Source: Bog-375 sp049587755 (lineage in GTDB: Bacteria; Acidobacteriota; Terriglobia; Bryobacterales; Bryobacteraceae). Taken from it: DNA of 64,000 nucleotides. Positions 17,542 through 27,058 of the stretch are shown piece after piece; the first letter of the stretch is position 1; every line of letters starts with the position of its first letter. A program made the position numbers and the translations under genes. Below the pieces are notes generated by a model that did no database searches, was not told the origin of the DNA, and saw only the letters and a list, made by a program, of their open reading frames with translations. The stretch is taken from assembly GCA_049587755.1 (NCBI GenBank), contig JBAVEN010000065.1:1-64000 (forward strand). Direction: 5' to 3'.

Positions 17542-17593
17542 AGTATACTACAGGTTGCGATGCATGTGCATCAATATCTGATGCATATGCATC
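17542..17593 (-). promoter_or_regulatory. vapBC promoter with two palindromic operators
   Basis: Two palindromes, GATGCATGTGCATC (17559-17572) and GATGCATATGCATC (17580-17593), differ at one base and have centres 21 bp apart, two helical turns. The first overlaps the expected -35 region for a TATACT box at 17547-17542 on the minus strand. This is a good candidate operator for cooperative binding of the VapBC complex. It may also affect the plus-strand aminopeptidase gene starting at 17640. Confidence 0.65.
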
Positions 17594-17639
17594 TCCGACC
17601 GCCCCGCCCGCAACGCATTACACTGGTCTCATCGACACC

Positions 17640-20264
17640 ATGCGCACTCTTGCCGTTGTATACCTCGCTTCCGCCGTTTGTCTGCCGGCGGCCGGTTCGC
17701 CTAAGCTGCGCCTCAGCGAGGATATTCGTCCCACGCGCTACGCCGCCGAGTTGACGGCTTTGCCCGCGGCCGCTACCTTCTCGGGCGTTATCGATATCGA
17801 CGTCACGCTCGCCAGGCCGGTGTCGCTCCTGTGGCTCAACGCCAACGATCTCGTCATTCAGCAGGCGACGGTCAATTCCCGGCCCGCCGGCGTCGAGAAG
17901 GCCGCCAGCGACTTCATCGCTCTTCGCCTGCCTGCCGCGCTTCCCGCCGGGCCGGCGAAAATTCACATCGTCTACCAGGGCAAGATCAGCGCAGACAGCA
18001 GCGCCGGCATTTTTCAGGGCGAAGACGCCAGCACGCCATATTTATTCACCCAGTTTGAATCGCTCGACGCGCGGCGGGCGTTTCCCTGCTTCGACCAGCC
18101 CGATTTCAAGACGCCGTGGCAGCTCACCCTGCACATTCGCCAGACGGACAAGGCTTTCTCCAACACTCCGCAGGTTTCCGAAACCGATGAGCCGCGCGGC
18201 ATGAAGCGCGTGGTCTTCGCCGAAACCAAGCCGCTGCCCACCTACTTGATCGCGTTCGCGGTGGGCCCCTTCGACGTGGTCGAAGCCGGCAAGACGGGCC
18301 GCAACCGCGTGCCGGTGCGCATTATCACGCCGCGCGGCAAGGCTTACCAGGCGAAGTACGCCGTGCAGGTCACGGGTACCATCGTGCAGCGTCTGGAAGA
18401 CTACTTCGGCGTCCCCTATCCCTATGAGAAGCTCGACGAGGTCGCCATCCCACTGACGCTTGGCTTCGGCGCCATGGAGAACGCCGGGCTGGTCACCTAT
18501 GGCCAGACCATACTGCTCGCCGATCCGGCGCACGACAGCATCAGACGCCAGCGCGGTTATGCTTCGGATGCAGCGCACGAGCTGGCCCACCAGTGGTTCG
18601 GCGACCTGGTGACCACCGCCTGGTGGAACGACATCTGGCTCAATGAAGCCTTTGCCACCTGGATGTCCGACAAAATTCTCGCCGAGTGGCAGCCGGACTG
18701 GAACACACGGCTGACCGACCTGCAATCCAAGTTCGGCGCCATGCGATCCGACAGCTTGGTGACGGCGCGCCAAATCCGCCAGCCGATCGAAACCGAGGAC
18801 GACGTCGCGAACGCCTTCGACAGTATCACCTATGAAAAAGGCGCCGCTGTCATCCGCATGTTCGAAGTGTGGACCGGCGAACGGCGATTCCGCGCCGGCG
18901 TGACCGCCTATCTCAAGCGCTACGCTTTCGGCAACGCCACCGCCGACGACTTTCTCGATTCCATCGCCAGCGCGACCAAGCCGCAGCTTGCCGGCGCCTT
19001 TAAGACCTTTCTAGACCAGCCGGGCATTCCGGAGGTCTCTGTTGCACTCAAGTGCTCCGGCGCGCCACGCGTGGCGCTCAGTCAGAAACGCTACTTGCCG
19101 CTGGGCTCCACGGGCGCGCAGGGCGCGCAGTGGCAAATACCCGTCTGCGTGCGATACGACGCCGGCGACAGCCCCGCCACGGAGTGCATTCTGCTGGATA
19201 AACCCGGCGCCGAATTTCCCCTCAAGGATGCATCCTCTTGCCCGGCTGGCATCTCCGCCAACGCCGATGGGACCGGCTACTACATCACCGCGTATCAGCC
19301 GGAGCTTCTGGAGAATCTGCTTGGGGCAGGCAGCGACTGGCTCAACGTTGCGGAGCGCGTCACGCTACTGCACGATCTGGAAAAGCTGGCCGATGCCGGG
19401 GACGCCAAAGAGAGCGCCGCGCTGGCCGCCGCGCGCACCTTCGCTCACGCGAACGAGCGGCAGGTGGCCGCCGAAGCCCGCGAGATCGTTGGCGGTGCGC
19501 GGAATCTGGTGCCTCCCGCACTTCGTCCCAACTACGAGGCTTTCATCCGCAAGACATTTGGTACGGGCGCGGCGGAGCTAGGCTGGTCGGCCAAACCGGA
19601 CGACGATGCCGACACCCGTCTGCTGCGGGCTAGCCTGGTTCCGTTCGTGGCGCGCGAGGGCGACGATGCGGCGCTCCAAGCCGAGGCCCTCCCCCTGGCC
19701 CGCGGCTGGCTCGAGAACCGCAAGGGTGTCGATCCCGGCATGCTGCGCGCAGTTCTCTCAACCGCCGCTTTTGCCGGCGGCCAGGACCTCTTCGACCGCC
19801 TGCTCGCGGAGTTGAAGAAGACCGAGGACCGCGGCGAGCGCGGCGCCATCATCGCCGCGCTGGGCAGTTTCCGCGATCCCAAGATCGTCCAACAGGCGCT
19901 GGGCCTGTTCCTCGCTCCGCAGTTCGACGTGCGCGAAATGGCCGGCCTGATCTTTAGCGGCCTCGGCGATCCGCAAACCCAAATGCTGCCCTTCGAATTC
20001 GTCAAGGCTCACTATGACGAGGTGCTCAAGCGTCTGCCGCGGGAAGGCGACTTCGATGCCGCTGCGTCTCTGCCGTTTGTCGGCGGGCCGTTCTGCGATG
20101 AGCCTTCCCGCCGGGCATTCGTCGAATTCTTTCAGGATCGCGTCAGCCACTTCCTCGGCGGCCCGCGCAATTACTCGCAGGTGTTGGAAGGCATTCGCCT
20201 GTGCGAAGCCCAGCGCGCCGCACAATCCGAAGACGTGGCGCAATTCTTCGAGCGGCCCCAGTGA
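17640..20264 (+). CDS. Secreted M1-family zinc aminopeptidase
   Basis: The roughly 874-residue protein has a signal peptide (MRTLAVVYLASAVCLPAAG) and the M1 layout: an N-terminal beta-saddle, the exopeptidase motif GAMEN (about residue 277), the zinc motif HELAHQW (H313, E314, H317) with downstream glutamate in WLNEAFATW, and a C-terminal helical ERAP1-like domain (about 530-874). It removes N-terminal amino acids from peptides, probably in the periplasm. The ATG at 17640 is preferred because the signal peptide begins there; the frame is open further upstream into the vapB operator. Confidence 0.92.
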   Translation: MRTLAVVYLASAVCLPAAGSPKLRLSEDIRPTRYAAELTALPAAATFSGVIDIDVTLARPVSLLWLNANDLVIQQATVNSRPAGVEKAASDFIALRLPAALPAGPAKIHIVYQGKISADSSAGIFQGEDASTPYLFTQFESLDARRAFPCFDQPDFKTPWQLTLHIRQTDKAFSNTPQVSETDEPRGMKRVVFAETKPLPTYLIAFAVGPFDVVEAGKTGRNRVPVRIITPRGKAYQAKYAVQVTGTIVQRLEDYFGVPYPYEKLDEVAIPLTLGFGAMENAGLVTYGQTILLADPAHDSIRRQRGYASDAAHELAHQWFGDLVTTAWWNDIWLNEAFATWMSDKILAEWQPDWNTRLTDLQSKFGAMRSDSLVTARQIRQPIETEDDVANAFDSITYEKGAAVIRMFEVWTGERRFRAGVTAYLKRYAFGNATADDFLDSIASATKPQLAGAFKTFLDQPGIPEVSVALKCSGAPRVALSQKRYLPLGSTGAQGAQWQIPVCVRYDAGDSPATECILLDKPGAEFPLKDASSCPAGISANADGTGYYITAYQPELLENLLGAGSDWLNVAERVTLLHDLEKLADAGDAKESAALAAARTFAHANERQVAAEAREIVGGARNLVPPALRPNYEAFIRKTFGTGAAELGWSAKPDDDADTRLLRASLVPFVAREGDDAALQAEALPLARGWLENRKGVDPGMLRAVLSTAAFAGGQDLFDRLLAELKKTEDRGERGAIIAALGSFRDPKIVQQALGLFLAPQFDVREMAGLIFSGLGDPQTQMLPFEFVKAHYDEVLKRLPREGDFDAAASLPFVGGPFCDEPSRRAFVEFFQDRVSHFLGGPRNYSQVLEGIRLCEAQRAAQSEDVAQFFERPQ

Positions 20265-20298
20265 GCCATGCAGGCCGCGACAATTGAAAGGTGATTTC

Positions 20299-21885
20299 GT
20301 GACTCTTCTTGACCGTACGCCGCTCCGCCTGCTAAGCGCGACGCTGGCAATCGCCGCGCTGGCTTCCGCGCAGGCGCCATCCACCGCCCAGCGGGTCATC
20401 GCCGCAGACCTGAACCAAGTTCGAGGGCCGCACAGCCAGGTCTTTCGCCGCTGCATAGGCGCTGGCCGCGCCAATGAAGGCCTGCGCGCCGACTGGCAAC
20501 GCCAGCTTGCCATGGTCCAACACGAGATCGGGTTCGACTATATCCGCATGCACGGGCTGCTGAGCGATGATATGGGCGTCTACCAGGAAGATGCCAAAGG
20601 CAACCCGATTTATAACTTCCAGTACATCGATCAACTGTACGATGCGTTGCTGCGCTTACACATCAAGCCATTCGTCGAGCTGGGTTTCATGCCCTCCGCC
20701 CTGGCCAGCGGCAGGCAAACCATCTTCTGGTGGAAGGGTAACGTCACGCCGCCCGAATCCTATGACAAGTGGGCTGGCCTGATTACCGCGCTGGTCCGTC
20801 ATTGGGAACAGCGGTATGGCACGGACGAAGTCAAAACCTGGTACTTCGAAGTGTGGAACGAACCTGACATCAAGCCGTTCTACACATCTACTCTCGAAGA
20901 GTATCTGAGACTGTATCGAGTTACTGCCGAGGCAATCAAGAAGGTAAACCCGAGTTACCGCGTGGGCGGGCCGGCGTCTGCCATCCCGTCCCATTACGAA
21001 GAGGCGCTGGTCGCCTTCTGCGCCCGCGAAAAAGTGCCGATCGATTTCGTTTCCACCCACGCGTACGGCGTGAAAGAGGGCTTTGTCGACGACACCGGAT
21101 ACCGCGGAACCATCCTCGATACCGATCCCGGAGCGGTCCGCGACCGTATGGTGCATTCGCGGGAATTGATTCGCAATTCGCCGCTGCCCAATCTCGAGCT
21201 TCATTTCACCGAGTGGAGCTCGGCCTACACGCCCACCGATTACGTTCACGACCAGTATCATCAGGCGGCCTTCATCCTCGACAAGATCAGGGGCGCGGAG
21301 GAGTCGGTGAATTCGATGTCTTATTGGACCTTCACCGATATCTTCGAGGAAAACGGCCCTCGCATGACGCCATTTCACGGCGGCTTCGGTTTGCTGAATT
21401 ACGAGAGCATCAAAAAGCCCGCCTACTATGCCTATCAGTTCCTCAGCCGGCTGGGCGAGACGGAAATAATGAATGCCGACAAATCATCCTGGGTCTGCAC
21501 CAATCGGGATGGAGGAATTCAGGTGCTCTTGTGGGACTTCACGCCCATCGCGCCGCCGGATGGAATGAATGACCAGGTTTATTACAAAAGAGACCTGCCC
21601 GCTGCGCCGAAGCCGCCGGTTGCGGTCGATCTGGAGAATGTGCCCGCCGGCACTTACCTCGAACAGGTCTATCGCATAGGTTATCGGCAGAACGACTCTT
21701 ACACAACTTACCTGGATATCGGCGCGCCGTCGCAGCTCACCCGGGCGCAGGTCAGCGCAATCTCCAGCGTCGCCAGCGGTGAGCCGTCCCAGAGCCGCAT
21801 CGTATTCATCCGCGATGGGCGCTTCACGTTCCAGTCGCCACTGACAGCCAACGAGGTTTGCCTGATCGTGTTGCGCAAGATGTAA
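20299..21885 (+). CDS. Secreted GH39-type beta-xylosidase-like glycosidase
   Basis: The product from the GTG at 20299 (528 residues) has a signal peptide (LLSATLAIAALASAQ) and a GH39 barrel. FDYIRMHGLLSDDMGVY and WYFEVWNEPDIKPFYTST carry the conserved NE pair with the acid/base Glu, and LELHFTEWSSAYTPTDYVHD contains the likely nucleophile Glu. A C-terminal beta-sandwich ends the chain. GH39 enzymes act on xylosides or iduronides. AAAGGTGA precedes the GTG; the frame is open back to 20014 but that overlaps the aminopeptidase gene. It is 34 bp downstream and may be co-transcribed. Confidence 0.85.
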   Translation: MTLLDRTPLRLLSATLAIAALASAQAPSTAQRVIAADLNQVRGPHSQVFRRCIGAGRANEGLRADWQRQLAMVQHEIGFDYIRMHGLLSDDMGVYQEDAKGNPIYNFQYIDQLYDALLRLHIKPFVELGFMPSALASGRQTIFWWKGNVTPPESYDKWAGLITALVRHWEQRYGTDEVKTWYFEVWNEPDIKPFYTSTLEEYLRLYRVTAEAIKKVNPSYRVGGPASAIPSHYEEALVAFCAREKVPIDFVSTHAYGVKEGFVDDTGYRGTILDTDPGAVRDRMVHSRELIRNSPLPNLELHFTEWSSAYTPTDYVHDQYHQAAFILDKIRGAEESVNSMSYWTFTDIFEENGPRMTPFHGGFGLLNYESIKKPAYYAYQFLSRLGETEIMNADKSSWVCTNRDGGIQVLLWDFTPIAPPDGMNDQVYYKRDLPAAPKPPVAVDLENVPAGTYLEQVYRIGYRQNDSYTTYLDIGAPSQLTRAQVSAISSVASGEPSQSRIVFIRDGRFTFQSPLTANEVCLIVLRKM

Positions 21886-21896
21886 GGCGCGCCGCG

Positions 21897-24860
21897 CTAG
21901 AAAATAGTCGCCGGTCTAAGGTCCGTGCCCAGGGCAATGGCGCGTGTCACGTGGTCGCTCGGCGGATCGTTCAACACGCGGGGCCTGATCAACAGGATGA
22001 CCTGGTCGCGCGAGGTATCGTGCTCGTGCGTGCTCACCAGCGGGCCCAGGTAGGGAATCTCCGACAGGCCAGCCAAACCCGAGATGTTGCGCCCCTCATT
22101 CGTATCCAGCAACCCGGCCACCGCAGCCCACTCACCGTTCTTCAGACACGCAGTGGATTTCAAGCTGCGGTTGGAAACCACCGGAACGCCGTTGACCGAT
22201 TGGCCCGTCAGCAGCTTGACCTCGGCCTCGATATCGAGCGACACCTCGTCGAGGTTATGCACCACCGGCGTCAATTTCAGATTCAACCCCAGATCCTCAA
22301 ACGTGAACGATGGAACGGGCGTATAGACACTGGTCCCGTTGGTTCCGCTGCTGATCGCGCCGACGCTGAAGGTGACCTGAACGGTCTGCGTGACGCCGGC
22401 CGCCGTGACCGTGAGAGCGCCGATGTAAGTGTTCGCGGCAAGGTTCGTCGGATCTGCGTACAGTATGAAGGTAGTGGCCACGTTCGCTGCCACGGTAGAG
22501 GCTACGCCCGTAATCGACAGGCCGGAACCGGTGACGCTGGCCGATAAGTTTCCGGCGGTGGCGCTGGTCACCGTAATCGTATACTGCGAGATAGAGCCCC
22601 CGAGCGACGCACTGGCCGAAATCGGATTCGGCGAAACGGTCAGGCCGGTGGCGGTTCCGCCGTTCACTGTCAGGGTCACGTTGAGGTACGCGATGGAGGC
22701 GTCCGACCCATTCAATTGCACGGTGCCTTGATAAGTGCCGGTGCCGAGATTCGCGAGGTTAGCGCTGGGACTAAGAACAAGATAAGCCGGAAGCGTCCCC
22801 GAGACAGTCGTACTGCCATTTACAAGCAGCCAGGAGTTCGCGCTCGAGACCGTGGCTGTAAAGCTTGTGGCGGTGCCGGTAGCGGTGCTCGATACCGTGA
22901 CGGTTGTGGATGCCGGTAGACTCCCACCGGAGGTGTAAGTCCACGGAACTGAAGTCTGGCTCAATTGCAAGCTCCCACTCGAAGTCACGCTGAACGTCAC
23001 CGGGGTTTCCTCGGTAACTTGGCCCACAGTTACGCTGAGAATGCCGAGATAGGTTAGCGCCGAAAGCCCCGTAGGGTTCCCCACAACCGCAACAATGGCC
23101 GGCGCGTTGACGCCAACTGTGGTGGCGGAAACTGAAAGTGAAAGCCCGGACCCGATGACTATGGCCGATAGTGTTCCGCCGACGGTGCTGGCGACGGTCT
23201 CCGTTTGTTGCACCGTTAAACCACCAGCCGTGGCGGCAAGGGCAATCGTGGTGGGCGTGACAGCGAGAGTTTGCGCGCCACCGTTGACCGCCAGGGTCAC
23301 GGGGAGGTACGCCACGGAGCCATCCGACCCGCTCACCTGCACTGATCCCACATAGGAGCCCGTGCCGAGCGCGGTGAGGGCGCCGCCGGGCGAGATGGTT
23401 AGTGTATCTGGCAGCGTGCCCGTTACCGTTGTCGCATCGTTCACAACCAGCCACCGGCTGGAGCTGGCGACCGTGGCCGTGTAACCGATGGCTCCATTGC
23501 TGCTCGTGACCTTGATGCTGACGGCTTGCGGGGATGCGCCGGCGGAGGTGTAAGTCCATGCAATCGAAGTCTGGCTTAGGGTCAAAGTGCCGACGCTCGT
23601 GCTGGTTCCCGTGGTGGTAGTGACTGGCGTCGTCCCCGTGGTGGTGGTGGTGCTTGGCGCCGTTGTCGAAGAGCCGGACGGCCCGAAATAACCGGCGGTA
23701 AGCACGGGGTAGCGGTCGCCCACGTGCAGCGTCGCTGGCTGGCGCTCCTCGCCGCGCAATTCGGTGGCCCACAACACCTTGCCGGAGCTCTCCGTCATTT
23801 GCGCCGCCGCCGCAGCGTCCATGATTCCCATTCCCAGCAACGTCTTGGCGCCGCCGAAAGAGAGCAGACCGCTGATGTTAGTTGGTAGTGTCACTTGATT
23901 CTGCAGCCAGTTAGTCAGCGGCGTCAGCGAGAACATCGTCGGAAAATCAACGCCATAACTGGTCATTTTGCTGCGGGTAACTTCCACCAGCTTCAGGTCT
24001 ATCATCACCTGAGCCCGCGGATAGAGGAGTTCCTCCAGCAGCGCTTTGGCCGGCAGCACGCGCGACAGGCGGTCGCGCAGCACCAGGGTTTGCGTCTGCG
24101 AATCGACGCTGGCTTTCTCAATCCCCGTCGCCTGCTGCACGTCCCGCACCAGGCTGGTGAAGTCCTGCTGAGCACCGGCGTCCGGCAGCGGAATGGTCAC
24201 TGCTACCACTGGCTCGTTTTGCAGTCGTTTCTGCGGCGTGTCCTGGGCCACCAGAAACAGTTTGGGAGAAAGCGGCACGATAAAGGTATCCGTGGCGAAT
24301 TCCAGCCCGTGCAGTGCGTCCCGGTAGCCTACTCCTTCCATCTGGAAGTGAAGCGTGGCCTTCGGCTCGTACTCGCCGTCGAAGACGCAGTCGAGGCCGA
24401 AAGCCTTGGCGACGTCCGTATAGACCATCTTCGAGTCGCCGGTCAGATCGAAATTCCGGATCAGTTCTCCACCCGCCAAATCCGAAGGCGGCAGTGTCTT
24501 CTCCGCATCCGCCAGGTCGAGCGCGCTTGCCGCGGCCAGCGGAGGGCCTGCGTCTTCCAGCGCTGGCTCGCCGGCCGCTGCGGGTGGAGGAACCGGCTTC
24601 GCTTCCAGGGCCGCGCGGGAACGAACGGCCTGGCTGCGCAGCCAATACGTCCGGTTGTGCGGATCGAGCGCGGCGGCTTCCGAGTACAGCAGGTAAGCCT
24701 GCGCCATGTGGCCCTTCTTTTCCGCTTCCCGCCCGATCTCGTAGAGGTCCCACGCGCTCACGTCTTGCGCCGCCAGGCAGCCGGCGACGAGCAACGCGAG
24801 TATAGACACACCCCACCGCACATAAAAATGACGGGCGTACGGGCTGTAGCGTGCACCCAT
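21897..24860 (-). CDS. Lipoprotein secretin (GspD/PilQ-like) with a large Ig-like insertion
   Basis: The product from the ATG at 24860 (987 residues) begins with a lipoprotein-type signal (ILALLVAGC, Cys28). A TPR-like segment follows (about 38-85), then secretin N-type domains (about 135-275) and the secretin core: VMIDLKLVEVTRSKMTSYGV (about 285) and, at the end, FEDLGLNLKLTPVVHNLDEV and GLAGLSEIPYLGPL. About 450 residues (395-845) separate the two core parts: a Thr-rich linker and two roughly 205-residue repeats of BACON/Ig-like strands. It should form an outer-membrane ring. No other type II or IV secretion genes lie nearby. The start is divergent from the MscS gene. Confidence 0.85.
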   Translation of the reverse strand: MGARYSPYARHFYVRWGVSILALLVAGCLAAQDVSAWDLYEIGREAEKKGHMAQAYLLYSEAAALDPHNRTYWLRSQAVRSRAALEAKPVPPPAAAGEPALEDAGPPLAAASALDLADAEKTLPPSDLAGGELIRNFDLTGDSKMVYTDVAKAFGLDCVFDGEYEPKATLHFQMEGVGYRDALHGLEFATDTFIVPLSPKLFLVAQDTPQKRLQNEPVVAVTIPLPDAGAQQDFTSLVRDVQQATGIEKASVDSQTQTLVLRDRLSRVLPAKALLEELLYPRAQVMIDLKLVEVTRSKMTSYGVDFPTMFSLTPLTNWLQNQVTLPTNISGLLSFGGAKTLLGMGIMDAAAAAQMTESSGKVLWATELRGEERQPATLHVGDRYPVLTAGYFGPSGSSTTAPSTTTTTGTTPVTTTTGTSTSVGTLTLSQTSIAWTYTSAGASPQAVSIKVTSSNGAIGYTATVASSSRWLVVNDATTVTGTLPDTLTISPGGALTALGTGSYVGSVQVSGSDGSVAYLPVTLAVNGGAQTLAVTPTTIALAATAGGLTVQQTETVASTVGGTLSAIVIGSGLSLSVSATTVGVNAPAIVAVVGNPTGLSALTYLGILSVTVGQVTEETPVTFSVTSSGSLQLSQTSVPWTYTSGGSLPASTTVTVSSTATGTATSFTATVSSANSWLLVNGSTTVSGTLPAYLVLSPSANLANLGTGTYQGTVQLNGSDASIAYLNVTLTVNGGTATGLTVSPNPISASASLGGSISQYTITVTSATAGNLSASVTGSGLSITGVASTVAANVATTFILYADPTNLAANTYIGALTVTAAGVTQTVQVTFSVGAISSGTNGTSVYTPVPSFTFEDLGLNLKLTPVVHNLDEVSLDIEAEVKLLTGQSVNGVPVVSNRSLKSTACLKNGEWAAVAGLLDTNEGRNISGLAGLSEIPYLGPLVSTHEHDTSRDQVILLIRPRVLNDPPSDHVTRAIALGTDLRPATIF
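22326..23678 (-). repeat. Tandem Ig/BACON-like repeats inside the secretin gene
   Basis: This stretch encodes the insertion in the secretin. Two units of about 205 codons begin LTLSQTSIAWTYTSAG (near 23582) and LQLSQTSVPWTYTSGG (near 22967). Each contains a WLV(V/L)N core, a (T/V)SGTLP or VTGTLP turn and a final VTL(A/T)VNGG strand, then a second Ig-like half. The units have diverged but are clearly one duplication. Confidence 0.75.
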
Positions 24861-24885
24861 TTTATGTGATGCTGGGTAGGAACCC

Positions 24886-25944
24886 ATGGAGACACTCCGC
24901 GCTCTGGCGCACCAGCCCAGGCTGCTGATCGAGCCGGGAATCGTGTTGGTTGTGTCCTTCGCCATCGCGTACCTGGTGCGCAGCCTCATTCTGCGCGGCC
25001 TGCGCGTCTGGGTGGCGCGGACCGGCAGCCGCCCGGGCCACGTTCTTTCGACGGCGCTGAGCGGCCCCACTACCATCTGGGCGCTCATCCTGGCCGTCCA
25101 TCTGGCAATTCAGTCGTCGCAGTTGCCGCGTATCGTCACCGACAAGTACGCTCCTAAAATCCTGGTCGCGCTGTGGATTGCCAGCTTCACCCTGATGGCG
25201 ATGCGCATTGCGGGTGACCTGGTGCGCGCCTACGGCAGCCAGATTCCCGGCGCGCTGCCCGTCACCACGCTCACCACCACGCTGGCCGAACTGGCGGCGC
25301 TGGCGCTGGGACTGTTGCTGTTGCTGAGCGCGGAAGACGTCCGCATTACGCCGATCCTGACCGCGCTCGGCGTGGGCGGCCTGGCGGTCGCGCTGGCATT
25401 GCAGGACACGCTCTCCAACCTTTTTGCCGGCTTCTACATCGCGGTCTCCCGGCAGGTGCGCCTGAACGACTACATCAAGCTCGCCAGCGGAGAAGAAGGC
25501 TATGTGTCGGACATCGGCTGGCGATCGACGGCAATCCTTTCGCTCGGCAACAGCCTCGTCATCGTGCCCAACTCGAAGCTCGCCCAGACCATCGTCACCA
25601 ACTACCACCTGCCGGCGCAGCGCATGTCTTCCTCGCTCCAAGTCAACGTCGCGTACGATGCCGACCCGGACCAGGTGGAGCGCCTGCTGGTCGAGATAGC
25701 CACCGCTGGCGCGAAAGATATTCCCGGCTTGCTGGCAGAGCCGGCGCCCTCGGTAAATCTCGACCCCGGCTTCGGCGACTTCGCGCTGGGCTTCACCCTC
25801 AACTACCAGATCGCGGAGTTCTCCCAGCAGTACGGTATCCGGCACCAGTTGCGAAAGCGCATTCTCCTCCGCCTGCGCGCGGAAGGCATCGCGATCCCGT
25901 ACCCCACCCGCGAGATCCGTCTCGACCGGGACCGGCCGGCGTAA
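24886..25944 (+). CDS. MscS-family small-conductance mechanosensitive channel
   Basis: The 352-residue protein has four or so N-terminal membrane helices, then the pore-lining segment (ALGVGGLAVALALQDTLSNL) and MscS beta-domain (GYVSDIGWRSTAILSLGNSL, IVPNSKLAQTIVTNY), ending with the alpha/beta cytoplasmic cage. The Gly/Ala-rich TM3 and the NL-AGF motif are typical. Such channels open under membrane tension to release solutes. The gene is divergent from the secretin with only 25 bp between starts, so the promoters must overlap the coding ends. Confidence 0.93.
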   Translation: METLRALAHQPRLLIEPGIVLVVSFAIAYLVRSLILRGLRVWVARTGSRPGHVLSTALSGPTTIWALILAVHLAIQSSQLPRIVTDKYAPKILVALWIASFTLMAMRIAGDLVRAYGSQIPGALPVTTLTTTLAELAALALGLLLLLSAEDVRITPILTALGVGGLAVALALQDTLSNLFAGFYIAVSRQVRLNDYIKLASGEEGYVSDIGWRSTAILSLGNSLVIVPNSKLAQTIVTNYHLPAQRMSSSLQVNVAYDADPDQVERLLVEIATAGAKDIPGLLAEPAPSVNLDPGFGDFALGFTLNYQIAEFSQQYGIRHQLRKRILLRLRAEGIAIPYPTREIRLDRDRPA

Positions 25945-25975
25945 CCGGGCGCGTGCGAAAATCGAGTTTCCGACC

Positions 25976-27040
25976 ATGAAAACTTACACGATCGCGGTGA
26001 TTGCCGGCGATGGCGTGGGCCAGGAGGTGGTGCCGCAAGCCCGGCGCGTGCTCGAGCGCGTCGCGCAAAAGCACAAAATCGCCTTCGCGTTTCAGGATTT
26101 CGACTGGGGCGCGGAACACTACTTCCGCTGGGGACGCATGATGCCGGCCGGCGCCATCGACCTGCTACAGCCCTGCGACGCCATCCTGCTCGGCGCCGTC
26201 GGCCACCCGGATATCCCCGACCACATCACCCTCAATGGCCTGCTGCTGCCCATCCGCCGCGCTTTCGATCAATTTGCCAACGTGCGCCCAGCCTATCTGT
26301 ATCCGGGCGTCCGGTCGCCGCTGGCCAAAGCCAAGGGCGGCGAGATCGATTTCGTCGTGGTCCGCGAGAACACCGAGGGCGAGTACGCCCAGGTGGGCGG
26401 ATTCGTTTACCACCAGCAGCCGGAAGAAGTCGCCATCCAGACTTCCGTGTTTACCCGCCGCGGCGTGGAGCGGATCGTGCGCTTCGCCTTCGAACTGGCG
26501 GTTTCGCGGAACAAGAAGAAGCGCGTCGCTTCCATCACCAAGTCCAACGCCCAGGGCTTCAGCATGGTGCTTTGGGACCGCACGTTCCGGGAGGTGGCGG
26601 CGCAATTCCCCGGCGTCGAAACCGAATCGCTGTTGGTGGATGCGGCCGCGATGAATTTTGTGCGCCGCCCGGAAAGCTTCGACGTGGTGGTGGGCTCCAA
26701 CCTGTTTTGCGATATTCTGAGCGATCTTTCCGCCGCCATCATCGGCAGCATGGGCCTGGCGGCCAGCGCCAATCTCGATCCGCTGCGCCGCTTCCCTTCG
26801 ATGTTCGAGCCGGTCCACGGCTCGGCGCCGGATATCGCGGGCAAGGGCGTGGTCAACCCGCTGGCGACGATTCTCAGTGCCGGCATGATGCTCGACCATC
26901 TGCAAATCGGCGATGCCGCGCGCGAAGTCGATGCCGCGGTCGCCGCCGTACTGGCGGAAGGCAAGGTCCGCACGCCGGACTTGGGCGGCTCTAGCACCAC
27001 CGAAGCCGTGACCGCCGCGGTGCTGGAGAAACTGGCGTAA
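25976..27040 (+). CDS. Tartrate/D-malate dehydrogenase family (beta-decarboxylating)
   Basis: The 354-residue enzyme belongs to the isocitrate/isopropylmalate dehydrogenase family: YTIAVIAGDGVGQEVVPQAR, VRENTEGEYAQVGG, KSNAQGFSMVLWDRTF, SNLFCDILSDLSAAIIGS and FEPVHGSAPDIAGKG. The DHITLNGLLLPIRRAFDQFA segment resembles tartrate and D-malate dehydrogenases more than LeuB or Icd. It probably oxidises tartrate or D-malate with NAD. It is followed by murJ after 18 bp, but a shared function is not apparent. Confidence 0.85.
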   Translation: MKTYTIAVIAGDGVGQEVVPQARRVLERVAQKHKIAFAFQDFDWGAEHYFRWGRMMPAGAIDLLQPCDAILLGAVGHPDIPDHITLNGLLLPIRRAFDQFANVRPAYLYPGVRSPLAKAKGGEIDFVVVRENTEGEYAQVGGFVYHQQPEEVAIQTSVFTRRGVERIVRFAFELAVSRNKKKRVASITKSNAQGFSMVLWDRTFREVAAQFPGVETESLLVDAAAMNFVRRPESFDVVVGSNLFCDILSDLSAAIIGSMGLAASANLDPLRRFPSMFEPVHGSAPDIAGKGVVNPLATILSAGMMLDHLQIGDAAREVDAAVAAVLAEGKVRTPDLGGSSTTEAVTAAVLEKLA

Positions 27041-27058
27041 GCCCGCGGCGCGAAACGC

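Noticed and set aside
20014..20298. Extended N-terminus for the GH39 protein
   Set aside because: Overlaps the aminopeptidase gene; the signal peptide and ribosome site support the GTG at 20299.
23590..23680. CRISPR-like or simple repeat at the Thr-rich stretch
   Set aside because: It is a coding Thr/Ser linker (ACC/ACT codons), with no regular repeat-spacer pattern. No CRISPR array was seen elsewhere.
22771..23772. 333-codon frame within the secretin insertion in another frame
   Set aside because: Arises from repetitive Thr/Ser codons of the Ig-like repeats; His/Arg-rich without domain.
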